NCBI RefSeq assembly: GCF_042680725.1
Contig: NZ_JBHUEK010000004.1
Span: 62,001 to 126,000, forward strand
DNA: 64,000 bases
DNA from: Ferdinandcohnia salidurans
Lineage (GTDB): Bacteria; Bacillota; Bacilli; Bacillales; Bacillaceae_L
Direction of reading: 5' to 3'
Positions 18,382 through 25,208 of the stretch are shown here, piece after piece. Made by a program: the position numbers and the translations under genes. The notes below the pieces were generated by a model. The model saw only the letters and a program-made list of their open reading frames with translations. It was not told where the DNA came from and did no database searches. Each line of letters opens with the position of its first letter. Position 1 is the stretch's first letter.

Positions 18382-19383
18382 ATGGCGATGGCTTGGCACG
18401 ATGTTTATAAAGACTTTAATTCCCTTACAAAAAAAGAGCAATTGGAGCTATTTAGAGCAGTTCAACAAGACTTGTTCCCTGAACCGAAATCCGACATATC
18501 AAAAATGATAGGGGAAGTTCGAGAAACAAGATTTTCAAAGGGATTAGCTTGTATTCATTGCGGAAGTATGTCCGTTAAACGTAATGGCAAATATCGCTCT
18601 CGCCAACTCTATCTCTGTAAAGATTGCGGAAAAACCTTTAATGATATGACAGGAAGCCCGTTATCAGGGACAAAATACCCTCATAAGTGGATTGAATACT
18701 ACAAAATGATGATAGATGGGTTGAGCCTACCTAAAATTGCAAAGGCTCTTGATATTCATATTTCTACTGCCTTTTATTGGAGACACAAAATATTGTATGC
18801 TGTTCGTACTCTTGGGCATCAAACCTTACAAGGTATTGTGGAAAGTGATGAAACTTTTTTCTTAGAAAGTGATAAAGGCAAGAAAACAATCATCCATAGA
18901 AAGGCTCGGAAACGTGGTATTTCAAAAGAACAAATTTGCGTTGTCGTAGCACACGATAGAAACGGTCAAATCCTATCTCAAAAGGCAGGAAAAGGGCGAA
19001 TTTCAGCTATTCAATTAGACCAGGTGTTAGGAAGACATATAGACACCTCTGCTTTGTTATGCACTGATACGGCGACTAACTACAAGAAATTTGCGGTAAT
19101 GAAAGGATTACAGCACGAACCCATCAACGTAAGCAAAAAGGAATACAAAAAGAAAGGGATATACCATATTCAACACGTCAACGGTTATCACAAGCGGTTG
19201 AAGAAATGGATGGATAGATTTCAAGGTGTAGCAACGAAATACCTTGATAATTATCTGTTCTGGCATCGTTTCCTTGAGCTTAACAAGAAAATGCCTACTC
19301 AAGAACGTGTATTAAATATGCTTCTCAGCTCTTGTCAAAAGGTGAATTTTACTACTGTAAACACAATTAGGGAAATTGCATAA
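18382..19383 (+). CDS. IS1595-family transposase (ISXO2-like DDE domain)
   Basis: This 333-residue transposase has an N-terminal zinc ribbon (CIHCGS...YLCKDCGKTF, two CxxC pairs), a helix-turn-helix region (LSLPKIAKALDIHISTAFYWRHKI), and an ISXO2-type DDE/N domain. Catalytic acidic residues are likely in VESDETFF and LCTDTATNY. The family signature VNGYHKRLKKWM...YLDNYLFWHRF is clear. ATG 18382 is chosen because GAAAGGG lies 8 nt before it; the GTG at 18373 overlaps that site. It should mobilise the element 18305-19671. Confidence 0.92.
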   Translation: MAMAWHDVYKDFNSLTKKEQLELFRAVQQDLFPEPKSDISKMIGEVRETRFSKGLACIHCGSMSVKRNGKYRSRQLYLCKDCGKTFNDMTGSPLSGTKYPHKWIEYYKMMIDGLSLPKIAKALDIHISTAFYWRHKILYAVRTLGHQTLQGIVESDETFFLESDKGKKTIIHRKARKRGISKEQICVVVAHDRNGQILSQKAGKGRISAIQLDQVLGRHIDTSALLCTDTATNYKKFAVMKGLQHEPINVSKKEYKKKGIYHIQHVNGYHKRLKKWMDRFQGVATKYLDNYLFWHRFLELNKKMPTQERVLNMLLSSCQKVNFTTVNTIREIA

Positions 19384-19410
19384 AAGCTCGGCTTTTTGAG
19401 CCGAGCTTAA
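19382..19410. terminator. Bidirectional terminator inside the IS element
   Basis: AAGCTCGGC pairs perfectly with GCCGAGCTT around a 7-nt loop. It separates the transposase from the convergent passenger gene. Confidence 0.75.
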
Positions 19411-19414
19411 TAAT

Positions 19415-19582
19415 CTATTTTTTTGGCGATTGTCCTGACGCTCTATCTAACTTTTCTTCAATTCTATCTAATTGTTCTTTTCTCTTCTTTGAAGAACGAA
19501 CAAAAATTATAATAGCTACAATGATTGCGATAGGTATTAAAAGTGCAAATAACTGAAAAATAATATCACCAATATTCAACAT
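19415..19582 (-). CDS. Small membrane protein, IS1595 passenger (DUF4083-like)
   Basis: This 55-residue protein starts MLNIGDIIFQLF, has one transmembrane helix (about residues 8-28), then a strongly basic and acidic cytoplasmic tail (RSSKKRKEQLDRIEEKLDR) likely to be helical. The layout resembles the small DUF4083 proteins of Bacillaceae; that identity is from memory of the pattern and is tentative. The ribosome site GAGGGGTGAT precedes the ATG. It lies wholly between the IS inverted repeats and opposite to the transposase, so it moves with the element. The function is unknown. Confidence 0.65.
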   Translation of the reverse strand: MLNIGDIIFQLFALLIPIAIIVAIIIFVRSSKKRKEQLDRIEEKLDRASGQSPKK

Positions 19583-19671
19583 ATATATCACCCCTCTTTT
19601 AGAATATTATACCATTTATTATTATATTAAAAAAACCTTATTCAATAGCAACAATCTTTTAGAAAAGAGCC

Positions 19672-19679
19672 TAAAAAAT
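19672..19679. repeat. Target-site duplication, right copy (IS1595-family element)
   Basis: TAAAAAAT is identical to 18297-18304. On the minus strand it is part of the U-tract of the hairpin at 19684-19717, so the IS landed in a terminator. Confidence 0.85.
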
Positions 19680-19683
19680 AAAG

Positions 19684-19717
19684 GGCGATACATTTAGACA
19701 TGACTAATGTTATCGCC
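19684..19717 (-). terminator. Terminator hairpin interrupted by the IS insertion
   Basis: The minus strand has GGCGATAACATT, loop, AATGTATCGCC, then CTTTATTTTTT. The inverted-repeat end of the IS begins within the T-tract. Confidence 0.7.
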
Positions 19718-19789
19718 ATTTACCTTCATATTCACGCGCAAAGTATCAGCAAGAGTACCATCGAAATCAAATATAATCGCTTTAATAAC
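19694..19789 (-). pseudogene. N-terminal remnant of a HAD-family hydrolase
   Basis: About 31 codons read VIKAIIFDFDGTLADTL, the motif I of HAD phosphatases (DxDGTLxDT), and then run into a terminator hairpin and stop. No other HAD motif follows, so this is a truncated gene, probably cut by recombination. The reading frame can be opened from 19885, but no convincing start exists near the motif. Confidence 0.6.
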
Positions 19790-19804
19790 TACACACCCTT
19801 TATT

Positions 19805-19856
19805 AAAACAAGCGATAATCCTTCTTGGATCATCGCTACCCGTTACTTGAATATAG
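19805..19856 (-). repeat. Terminator-like repeat, copy A
   Basis: The hairpin core GCGATAATCCTTCTTGGATC (continuing ATCGC) at 19812-19836 is identical to the core at 22088-22112, and is followed by ACCCGTTA. On the minus strand it ends in TTGTTTT. It may terminate the membrane-protein gene at 19860-20183. Confidence 0.7.
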
Positions 19857-19859
19857 TTA

Positions 19860-20183
19860 TTAATGTGGTACTGAATTAGTCGCAAGATAAAAAGCCATAA
19901 ATATACTAAAACAACCTAAAAAAACGAGAATTGTAAAAACAATCTTTATCCCTATCTGTCCTATGAAATAGATGTTTACTAATAAGAAGTAGATAATGGC
20001 ACTTCCACCAATAAATGACAAAAAATCTTTGGTGTAGTCAATTGAAGGGAGTGGATTTGTTACATTAGTTAATGCTAATCCACAAAAAATGAATATACCT
20101 AAAATATTTAGTAGTTTTCTCATACTTACTTCTTTTTTGGTTACAATTTCAACGTTTTGAGACGTTTGGACATTGGTTTCCAA
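19860..20183 (-). CDS. Small integral membrane protein, unknown function
   Basis: This 107-residue protein has a hydrophilic N-terminus and three likely transmembrane segments (about 24-40, 56-75 and 78-100). No family was recognised. The listed start is a TTG with GGGGGTG upstream on the minus strand; the internal ATG at about codon 21 (MRKLLNILGIF) has a weaker site. It lies in the island, is transcribed opposite to the recombinases, and ends at a terminator-like repeat. Confidence 0.55.
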   Translation of the reverse strand: METNVQTSQNVEIVTKKEVSMRKLLNILGIFIFCGLALTNVTNPLPSIDYTKDFLSFIGGSAIIYFLLVNIYFIGQIGIKIVFTILVFLGCFSIFMAFYLATNSVPH

Positions 20184-20272
20184 AATGACACCCCCACTTT
20201 ATAAGCCCTTAATAATCATACGGATTTATCGAATAAATGTTTCATAAATCTTCTATTTGCTTATTAAACAAT

Positions 20273-20352
20273 CTTGCCCCGTTAGCTTAATTACTTCAAC
20301 AAAAAGGTGCGTAATCCTTCTTGGATCAACGCACCCATTAGTTGAATAAACT
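20273..20352 (-). repeat. Terminator-like repeat, copy B
   Basis: The minus strand reads GCGTTGATCC, AAGA, AGGATTACGC, then ACCTTTTT. It is flanked by TTCAACTAATGGG and TTAAGCTAACGGGG, which resemble each other. It shares AATCCTTCTTGGATCA with copies A and E. Confidence 0.7.
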
Positions 20353-20355
20353 AAG

Positions 20356-20433
20356 TCATTTCTTCTTATAAAGATACCGATACCCAAAATATATAATCAA
20401 TATTGCAATAAAAGTAACAATCAAATTTTCCAC
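20356..20433 (-). CDS. Candidate 25-residue transmembrane peptide
   Basis: A GTG with TAGGTTGTG upstream opens a peptide starting MENLIVTFIAILIIYFGY and ending in RYLYKKK. A single hydrophobic helix with a basic tail is seen in small membrane peptides and type I toxins. It stops just before repeat copy B, which could be its terminator. The short length makes this tentative. The remaining stretch 20434-20795 shows only degenerate repeat copies (about 20590-20671 and 20750-20780). Confidence 0.3.
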   Translation of the reverse strand: MENLIVTFIAILIIYFGYRYLYKKK

Positions 20434-20589
20434 ATTAGCACAACCTACTATTTTGACACAGAATAAAGGTTCCTCTGGTTTTTTAAGTATTGATAATAGC
20501 AAATAATATACTTACCTCCCCACAAAGGGATTTTTTACATATATATTCACCTAATCTCAATCCCATTCAATTTTGCATCATTATTTAAC

Positions 20590-20671
20590 TATTCTGTATC
20601 GTTATTTCAACTAAATTCTATAAAAATAGCTAATCCCTTCTTTGAGTAACGCTACCCGTTGGTGAAATAAA
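20590..20671 (-). repeat. Terminator-like repeat, degenerate copy C
   Basis: It keeps the order CGTTATTTCAACTAA, a core AGCTAATCCCTTCTTTGAGT and CTACCCGTTGGTGAA, but the stem is eroded. Confidence 0.5.
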
Positions 20672-20795
20672 CCTTATGAATGCAAAACACTATGTACAAA
20701 ATATTTGGCATTCTCTGCGTCTTTTTTCCTAACAGAAACAACATATTGTTTTTCGTAATCGAACAATCGCACCCGTTAAAAAAGATAATTAATTG

Positions 20796-21455
20796 TTATT
20801 TCTCCCATATCAATACAGCACGTTTTAAAATTGAATCCCAAGAATCCTTTCCAGTAGCGACTTTTTTTTCATCATAATCTACATAATAAACAGCATCAAT
20901 TTTTTCACTTTCAGAAAATTCCCAGATATAATTCTGTTCATTAAGGTTCTTCTCGTTATTAATTAGGTTTCTTGAAGGGGAATCAGCAATTGTTTGTTTA
21001 TAAGAGATAAAACTCACATTCTTTCTCTCTCCGTCAATTTCAAGTGGCATAGGAAGGGTCTCGCTAACACTAGAATAACTTTTACCGTAATAATGAGAAA
21101 CCAATTGATTATCATTTTGCATTTCAATTTTAATTAGACTTTTCGAGTATGGAATAACCCTTTCATAATAAAAAACATATGCAAATGCTCCATATAAAAT
21201 TATTGCCGTAGCAAAAACGGAAACAATTGAAATTATCATCTTTTTCCTACGCCACTGTTTATTAATCTTTTTAATAATAGGGGCTTTATTTTCTAATGGA
21301 ACATACAGTTTTCGTTTCATTGTTTCATATTCCTCTCGGCATTTTTCACAATGCTGTAAATGCTGGTCTACCATTTCTTTTGTATCTTGACTAACTACCT
21401 CATCAATATAAAGAGGTAAAACATCTTGAATAATTGTACATTTAATCTCTATCAT
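20796..21455 (-). CDS. Anti-sigma factor with zf-HC2 domain
   Basis: This 219-residue membrane protein has an N-terminal zinc-binding anti-sigma domain: H32, C36 and C39 in QHLQHCEKC. A single transmembrane helix spans about residues 73-95, followed by an extracytoplasmic domain of about 120 residues with no recognised fold. It overlaps the sigma gene by 14 bp, the usual arrangement of ECF sigma/anti-sigma pairs. It should hold the sigma factor at the membrane until an envelope signal. The identity of that signal is unknown. Confidence 0.85.
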   Translation of the reverse strand: MIEIKCTIIQDVLPLYIDEVVSQDTKEMVDQHLQHCEKCREEYETMKRKLYVPLENKAPIIKKINKQWRRKKMIISIVSVFATAIILYGAFAYVFYYERVIPYSKSLIKIEMQNDNQLVSHYYGKSYSSVSETLPMPLEIDGERKNVSFISYKQTIADSPSRNLINNEKNLNEQNYIWEFSESEKIDAVYYVDYDEKKVATGKDSWDSILKRAVLIWEK

Positions 21456-21936
21456 AATTCTTCTCCTCCATATACTCGATAATTTGTTTCCTCGCTCTGT
21501 AATAGGTCACCCTTGCCCAACCTGCACTTTTTCCAAAAATACGACCTATTTTCTCAAACGGTAATTCGCCAAAAGTACGTAGTGAAAAGACCTCCTTATA
21601 TGGCTCATTCATGGAGTGAAGAAACTGATGAACTGCGAAGGCATCTTCTTCATTCATCAAATGATTTACAATTTGCACTCCCAAACCTGATACTTCTACT
21701 ACATCTGAATCTATTTGTCGTTTATTTCTTTTATAGTGAGAGAAATATGTATTTTTTGCAATTGTAAAAAGCCACGCTCTAATATCTTTAGAACCATCGA
21801 ATTTTTCAATTGCTTTTAACGCCTTAAAAAATGCTTCTTGCGTAATTTCTTCGGCTATACTCTCATCGTGACTTAATGATTTGATAAACAAATAAACTTC
21901 TCTAAAATATTCTTGATAGATTTCCTCAAAGTTCAT
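21442..21936 (-). CDS. ECF-type RNA polymerase sigma factor
   Basis: This 164-residue sigma-70 family protein contains region 2 (EIYQEYFREVYLFIKSLSHDES through DIRAWLFTIAKNTYFSHYKR) and region 4 (MNEPYKEVFSLRTFGELPFEKIGRIFG, then AGWARVTYYRARKQI), joined by a short linker and lacking regions 1 and 3, which defines ECF factors. The minus-strand start has GGGGTGAAAAGAGAGG upstream. Region 4 suggests membership near the SigW/YlaC kind, but no exact orthologue is claimed. Its regulon is unknown. Confidence 0.9.
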   Translation of the reverse strand: MNFEEIYQEYFREVYLFIKSLSHDESIAEEITQEAFFKALKAIEKFDGSKDIRAWLFTIAKNTYFSHYKRNKRQIDSDVVEVSGLGVQIVNHLMNEEDAFAVHQFLHSMNEPYKEVFSLRTFGELPFEKIGRIFGKSAGWARVTYYRARKQIIEYMEEKNYDRD

Positions 21937-22049
21937 CCTCTCTTTTCACCCCTTTCACTGATATAACTCCTAGAATTCCATTTCGTTACAAAGATATTTA
22001 AATATATTACATTAGAGCAATAAATTTCTCATTAAAAAATTCTTACACT

Positions 22050-22130
22050 AAACTGCACCGTTGGCTTAATAACTTCAACGAAAATAGGCGATAATCCTTC
22101 TTGGATCATCGCACCCGTTAGCTTAAGTGT
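22050..22130 (-). repeat. Terminator-like repeat, best-preserved copy E
   Basis: On the minus strand the hairpin GCGATGATCC / GGATTATCGC has an AAGA-type loop and is followed by CTATTTTCGTTGAAG. The flanks TTAAGCTAACGGG and TTAAGCCAACGG form a direct repeat around the hairpin. It lies upstream of the sigma gene with no minus-strand gene to terminate. Confidence 0.7.
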
Positions 22131-22150
22131 AATACTTCACAAATTGCATA

Positions 22151-22222
22151 TTGACTCCAGCTCAACATTTAGGACTTGTAGACAAACAATTTACTTTAAA
22201 TGATATATTGTACTTTAAGTAA
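22151..22222 (+). pseudogene. C-terminal coding remnant, possibly of a transposase
   Basis: A 23-residue open tail (LTPAQHLGLVDKQFTLNDIL, then YFK) ends in TAA exactly where a perfect terminator begins (22221). TPAQxLGLxDKxxTxxDIL resembles the end of some DDE transposases. No upstream coding continues, so only the gene end is left. The identity is tentative. Confidence 0.35.
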
Positions 22223-22250
22223 AATGTCCCGTATTATACGGGACATTTTT
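22221..22250 (+). terminator. Perfect rho-independent terminator
   Basis: AAATGTCCCGTA and its exact complement flank a 3-nt loop, followed by TTTTT. It directly follows the coding remnant at 22151-22222. The rest of 21937-22398 shows only repeat copy E. Confidence 0.8.
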
Positions 22251-22398
22251 ACTGAAATTGGTTATAACTGTTTAAAATCCTTTATGAAATATAATCATAA
22301 AATCAATTTATTTCTCAAAGAGAAAGAACAAATTTTTGATTGATCTATTAAAAGGTTAATGGAATATTATGTTAAAATATAGTACAAGGGGGTTGCTT

Positions 22399-22926
22399 AT
22401 GAATAGAAAAAAAGGAAAGAACTTTTTATCTTTTATGTTGCTTATACTAATATTTGTACTATCAGCTTGTACTCAGGATCCTGAATTAGAGTTGTATGAA
22501 GGAAAAGCATTAAGTATTGCGGTAGTCGGGGAATTACCAAAAGTGGAGGAAGAACAAGTAAGGTTCAACGAAATTTCTTTCGATGAACTAGCAAGCGAGG
22601 AATTAGGCACTTATGATGCAGTCTTTATTACGGAAGAAAATCTTCCTAAAGCTGCTGAAAGCCAATATGCAGATGTTTATTTAAATTCAACAATTCCATT
22701 TTTCTTTATTGGAACAGATAATTTTGTTCCTTTTACTGAAAAGGATTTGGAGTACGACAAGACTTCTTATTGGGATGGTAGTTATGCTGTTGGTGTTCTT
22801 ACATCACAAGAAGATGAGTCGTTAAAAACTTGGGGATTTGGTCTATACAATGATAAAAAAACTGATGAACACATTAAAGATGTCTATTCAAGAATTTTTA
22901 AGACAATTGAAGAACTTAATCGTTAA
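22399..22926 (+). CDS. Putative lipoprotein
   Basis: This 175-residue protein begins with a lipoprotein signal peptide (MNRKKGKNFLSFMLLILIFV) and a lipobox LSAC with the modified cysteine at position 24. The mature part is acidic, with alternating strands and helices (ALSIAVVGELPKVEE, YDAVFITEENLPKAAE), suggesting a Rossmann-like or response-domain-like fold, but no family was recognised. ATG 22399 is chosen because AAGGGGG precedes it; the upstream in-frame ATG at 22369 lacks a site. It stands alone in the island. Confidence 0.7.
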   Translation: MNRKKGKNFLSFMLLILIFVLSACTQDPELELYEGKALSIAVVGELPKVEEEQVRFNEISFDELASEELGTYDAVFITEENLPKAAESQYADVYLNSTIPFFFIGTDNFVPFTEKDLEYDKTSYWDGSYAVGVLTSQEDESLKTWGFGLYNDKKTDEHIKDVYSRIFKTIEELNR

Positions 22927-23068
22927 AATGTTAAAGGAGCATAATCAATATGATCCTTTTTGTTGTGAATCAATGTGTGAATTATAGTGCGAAAATCTCC
23001 TAATTTCCTTTGTTATTCTATTGTGATTTATTGTTTTGCACTTCACAAGTGAACCCGTTAATTTTTTG

Positions 23069-23120
23069 TTGAATATGACCACGTATTCTTTAGATTTGTC
23101 TAATGTGTGGTCTTATTCAA
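23069..23120. repeat. Intergenic inverted repeat
   Basis: TTGAATATGACCAC and GTGGTCTTATTCAA pair at 13 of 14 positions around a 24-nt loop. It lies between the lipoprotein gene and the GNAT remnant and next to another repeat copy. Confidence 0.5.
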
Positions 23121-23127
23121 TTTCACT

Positions 23128-23205
23128 AACCTGCATCGTTAGTACAATAACTTCGACAAAAAAGGGCACTTCCCCCTCTCGAAGGAAAGCACTTTTAGTT
23201 GAGGA
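23128..23205 (-). repeat. Terminator-like repeat, divergent copy G
   Basis: Its frame matches copies B and E: a CTGCATCGTTAG and AACTTCGACAAAAAA flank, a hairpin GTGCTTTCCTTC / GAAGTGCC (minus strand) and an AGTTGAGG flank. The hairpin sequence itself is different. It follows the 3' end of the GNAT remnant and could terminate it. Confidence 0.5.
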
Positions 23206-23209
23206 AGAA

Positions 23210-23485
23210 TTAATTTTCATTCCATACCTTTGCTAGTGTTGAATAAATAATATGATCTACATAATGGTCATATAGCCATTCTGCTTGTCTTAACTTTCCT
23301 TCCTCTACAAAACCTACTCGTTCAACTAGTGTTCGACTTCTTTTGTTTTCAGCTGCTATGCTAACTTCAATTCTATTTAGTCCAAGTTCTCTGAATCCGT
23401 AATCGACATACGATTTTAATGTTTTTGTCATTATACCTTCCCTTGAAAACCTTCTCCGAGCCAATAGCCGATGGTACCCCTTTTA
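23210..23485 (-). pseudogene. Truncated, frameshifted RimJ/RimL-type acetyltransferase
   Basis: The C-terminal 75 codons (TLKSYVDYGFRELGLNRIEV... to WLYDHYVDHIIYS) are closely similar to the intact GNAT at 33900-34448. Upstream the reading continues in another frame as TIGYWLGEGFQGK, equivalent to IGYWLGQQYQGK of the intact protein, so one base has been lost near 23440. The N-terminal half is missing. Nothing functional is expected. Confidence 0.75.
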
Positions 23486-23539
23486 TACAATATATAGATG
23501 GTGTTTTATTTTTTATATACAATATATTGATTTTTATGC

Positions 23540-23569
23540 TTGACCAATATTAACCAAAGGGGATATAAT
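23540..23569 (+). promoter_or_regulatory. Sigma-A-type promoter of the CBASS operon
   Basis: TTGACC (23540-23545), an 18-nt spacer and TATAAT (23564-23569) lie 55 bp before the CD-NTase start. A near-duplicate TATACAATATAT occurs at 23484 and 23516 just upstream and could bind a regulator. Confidence 0.7.
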
Positions 23570-23623
23570 ATGGTTATAAATAACTAGGAACAAACATTCG
23601 TTTTTCTCTAGAGAGGAGACCAT

Positions 23624-24754
23624 ATGAATAAAACTTTTTCTGCTTCAAACCAACTGGACGATTTGCTTCATCGTGTTGGTGCAAAACTTCAAATTAGCAA
23701 ACCACAACGAAAACTTGCCGAAGAAAGGTATCTTGCAGTTGGAACATGGCTTTCTAAAGACGAAGACCTGTTTAATGGGGCGGATGTTGAAATCTACCCT
23801 CAAGGTTCTTTAAGCATTAGTACAACTGTTAAGCCGCTTTCAAAACAAGAATACGATCTTGATTTGGTTTGTCAAATTAATCAAACTTGGCAAGGAAAAG
23901 ATCCACTAAAATTGTTAGACTCCATTGAAAAACGCCTCAAAGAAAACAAGATGTATGTAAATATGGTCGAGCGGAAAAACCGTTGTATTCGATTAAATTA
24001 TGCAAATGAGTTTCATATGGATATATTACCAGCTCATCCTGCTGACAATACGTCAAGTACAAGTGTTAAAGTCCCTGACCGAAAAGCAAAAGGTTGGAAA
24101 GATAGCAATCCAAAAGGATATACAGATTGGTTTAATGACAGGTCTTATCAGTATGGAATACTGCTTGAAAAACGAGCTGATATTAAACCTCTTCCACATG
24201 ATGAAAACATTGAACGGAAGCCGCCATTGAAGCGAGCGGTTCAATTAATCAAACGATATCGGGATGTATATTTTGACGATACTCCTGATTCTGCCCCTAT
24301 TAGTATCGTGTTAACGACACTAGCTGGTCAAATTTATGAAGGACAAGCCTCTGTTTACGAAGCAATTTCTGATATTTTGGATGGAATTCTTATACACCTT
24401 CCGAATAGTGGGGAAAGGCTTGTTGTGCTAAATCCGACTAACCAAAAGGAAGATTTAAGTGAGCGATGGGATGGACATCCAGAGTTATACATGGAATTCG
24501 TGAAGTTTATCCGTGACTTCAAAGAAAAATGGGATGGATTAAATGAACTTCGCGGTATTCATGAAATTGCAGAGGAACTAAAGGCGATGTTTGGAGAAAA
24601 TGTGATCAATGAAACCCTAAAAGAACAAGCTGAGTACATGGAAAAGTCTAGAAAAAACAATCAACTTGGAGTAGTTGGTGCAGGACTATTGGTTGCAGCA
24701 ACAAAAGAAGAAAATGTGATACCACTAAGGAAAAATACATTTTATGGCGAGTAA
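23624..24754 (+). CDS. CBASS CD-NTase (cGAS/DncV-like nucleotidyltransferase)
   Basis: This 376-residue nucleotidyltransferase has the CD-NTase active site: G61-S62 in PQGSLSIST, the metal-binding aspartates D78 and D80 in YDLDLV, and a third D133 in FHMDILPAHP. An alpha-helical C-terminal domain (about 200-330) follows. On sensing phage infection such enzymes make a cyclic oligonucleotide that activates a neighbouring effector; the product cannot be read from sequence. The C-terminus ends ...TFYGE, with glycine second to last. AGAGGAG precedes the ATG. The 11-bp overlap with the E2-like gene indicates one operon. Confidence 0.9.
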   Translation: MNKTFSASNQLDDLLHRVGAKLQISKPQRKLAEERYLAVGTWLSKDEDLFNGADVEIYPQGSLSISTTVKPLSKQEYDLDLVCQINQTWQGKDPLKLLDSIEKRLKENKMYVNMVERKNRCIRLNYANEFHMDILPAHPADNTSSTSVKVPDRKAKGWKDSNPKGYTDWFNDRSYQYGILLEKRADIKPLPHDENIERKPPLKRAVQLIKRYRDVYFDDTPDSAPISIVLTTLAGQIYEGQASVYEAISDILDGILIHLPNSGERLVVLNPTNQKEDLSERWDGHPELYMEFVKFIRDFKEKWDGLNELRGIHEIAEELKAMFGENVINETLKEQAEYMEKSRKNNQLGVVGAGLLVAATKEENVIPLRKNTFYGE

Positions 24755-25196
24755 ACAGATTCCATTTAAAAAACACCACATTCCGATTTCACAACAGATT
24801 GTTTTTATGAATCTTGCCTTTCCTGAATTTCATGTGGAGTGGAAAAAAAACACGGTTGTCTGGACGGGAAATATACAACCAACGGCACTTAGCGAGAATT
24901 ATACGGTTGAAATAACTTATTCGTTGGACATGCTGCAACCAGATGTGATTGTTCTTACACCTTCATTAGAAAAAAGAGGGGAGGCAAAAATTCCTCATGT
25001 GTACCCAGGGAACAAGTTATGTCTTTTTCGCCCAAAAAAGAAGGAATGGACAAAGGATATGTTTATTTCTGAAACGATTGTTCCTTGGACATCCCTCTGG
25101 TTATATTACTATGAACTTTGGCATGCAACAGGAGAATGGTTTGGTGGAGGAGAACATCCAGTAACTAGAAATAAAAAGAAAAAATTCGTAGGGTAG
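24744..25196 (+). CDS. CBASS E2-like ubiquitin-conjugating-type protein (type II-short)
   Basis: This 150-residue stand-alone E2-like domain has the fold landmarks of CBASS E2 proteins: strands EITYSLDMLQPDVIVLTP, then PHVYPGNKLCLFRP with the probable catalytic C93, and the C-terminal signature IVPWTSLWLYYYELWHATGEW followed by GGGEHP. It overlaps the CD-NTase by 11 bp. In type II-short CBASS such proteins act without an E1 domain or Cap3 protease and modify or prime the CD-NTase through its C-terminus. That is established for other family members and inferred here. Confidence 0.87.
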   Translation: MASKQIPFKKHHIPISQQIVFMNLAFPEFHVEWKKNTVVWTGNIQPTALSENYTVEITYSLDMLQPDVIVLTPSLEKRGEAKIPHVYPGNKLCLFRPKKKEWTKDMFISETIVPWTSLWLYYYELWHATGEWFGGGEHPVTRNKKKKFVG

Positions 25197-25208
25197 AGGA
25201 GAAAATCT

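Larger units (their letters stand above)
18305..19671 (+). mobile_element. IS1595-family insertion sequence with passenger gene, 1367 bp
   Basis: The terminal inverted repeats are 18305-18331 and 19645-19671, 27 bp each. Both begin GGCT on the outside and share AGATTGTTGCTAT on the inside, with about 4 mismatches. Exact 8-bp duplications flank the element. Inside are a transposase on the plus strand and a small membrane-protein gene on the minus strand, separated by a symmetric terminator. The element looks intact. Confidence 0.9.

Noticed and set aside
19790..19885. Upstream part of the 63-codon frame as a HAD protein N-terminus
   Set aside because: It overlaps repeat copy A and has no resemblance to HAD proteins; only the last 31 codons do.
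21940..22020. TGTAAC as an autoregulatory ECF promoter upstream of the sigma gene
   Set aside because: A -35-like TGTAAC is present on the minus strand, but no CGTC-type -10 lies at the right distance.
19805..23205. A CRISPR array made of the recurring repeats
   Set aside because: Spacing is irregular over several kb, copies contain hairpins with T-runs, and no cas genes are present.
23484..23527. TATACAATATAT duplicate as a phage-responsive operator of CBASS
   Set aside because: The sequence is simple AT-rich repeat and no regulator gene is linked; kept only as a note on the promoter.
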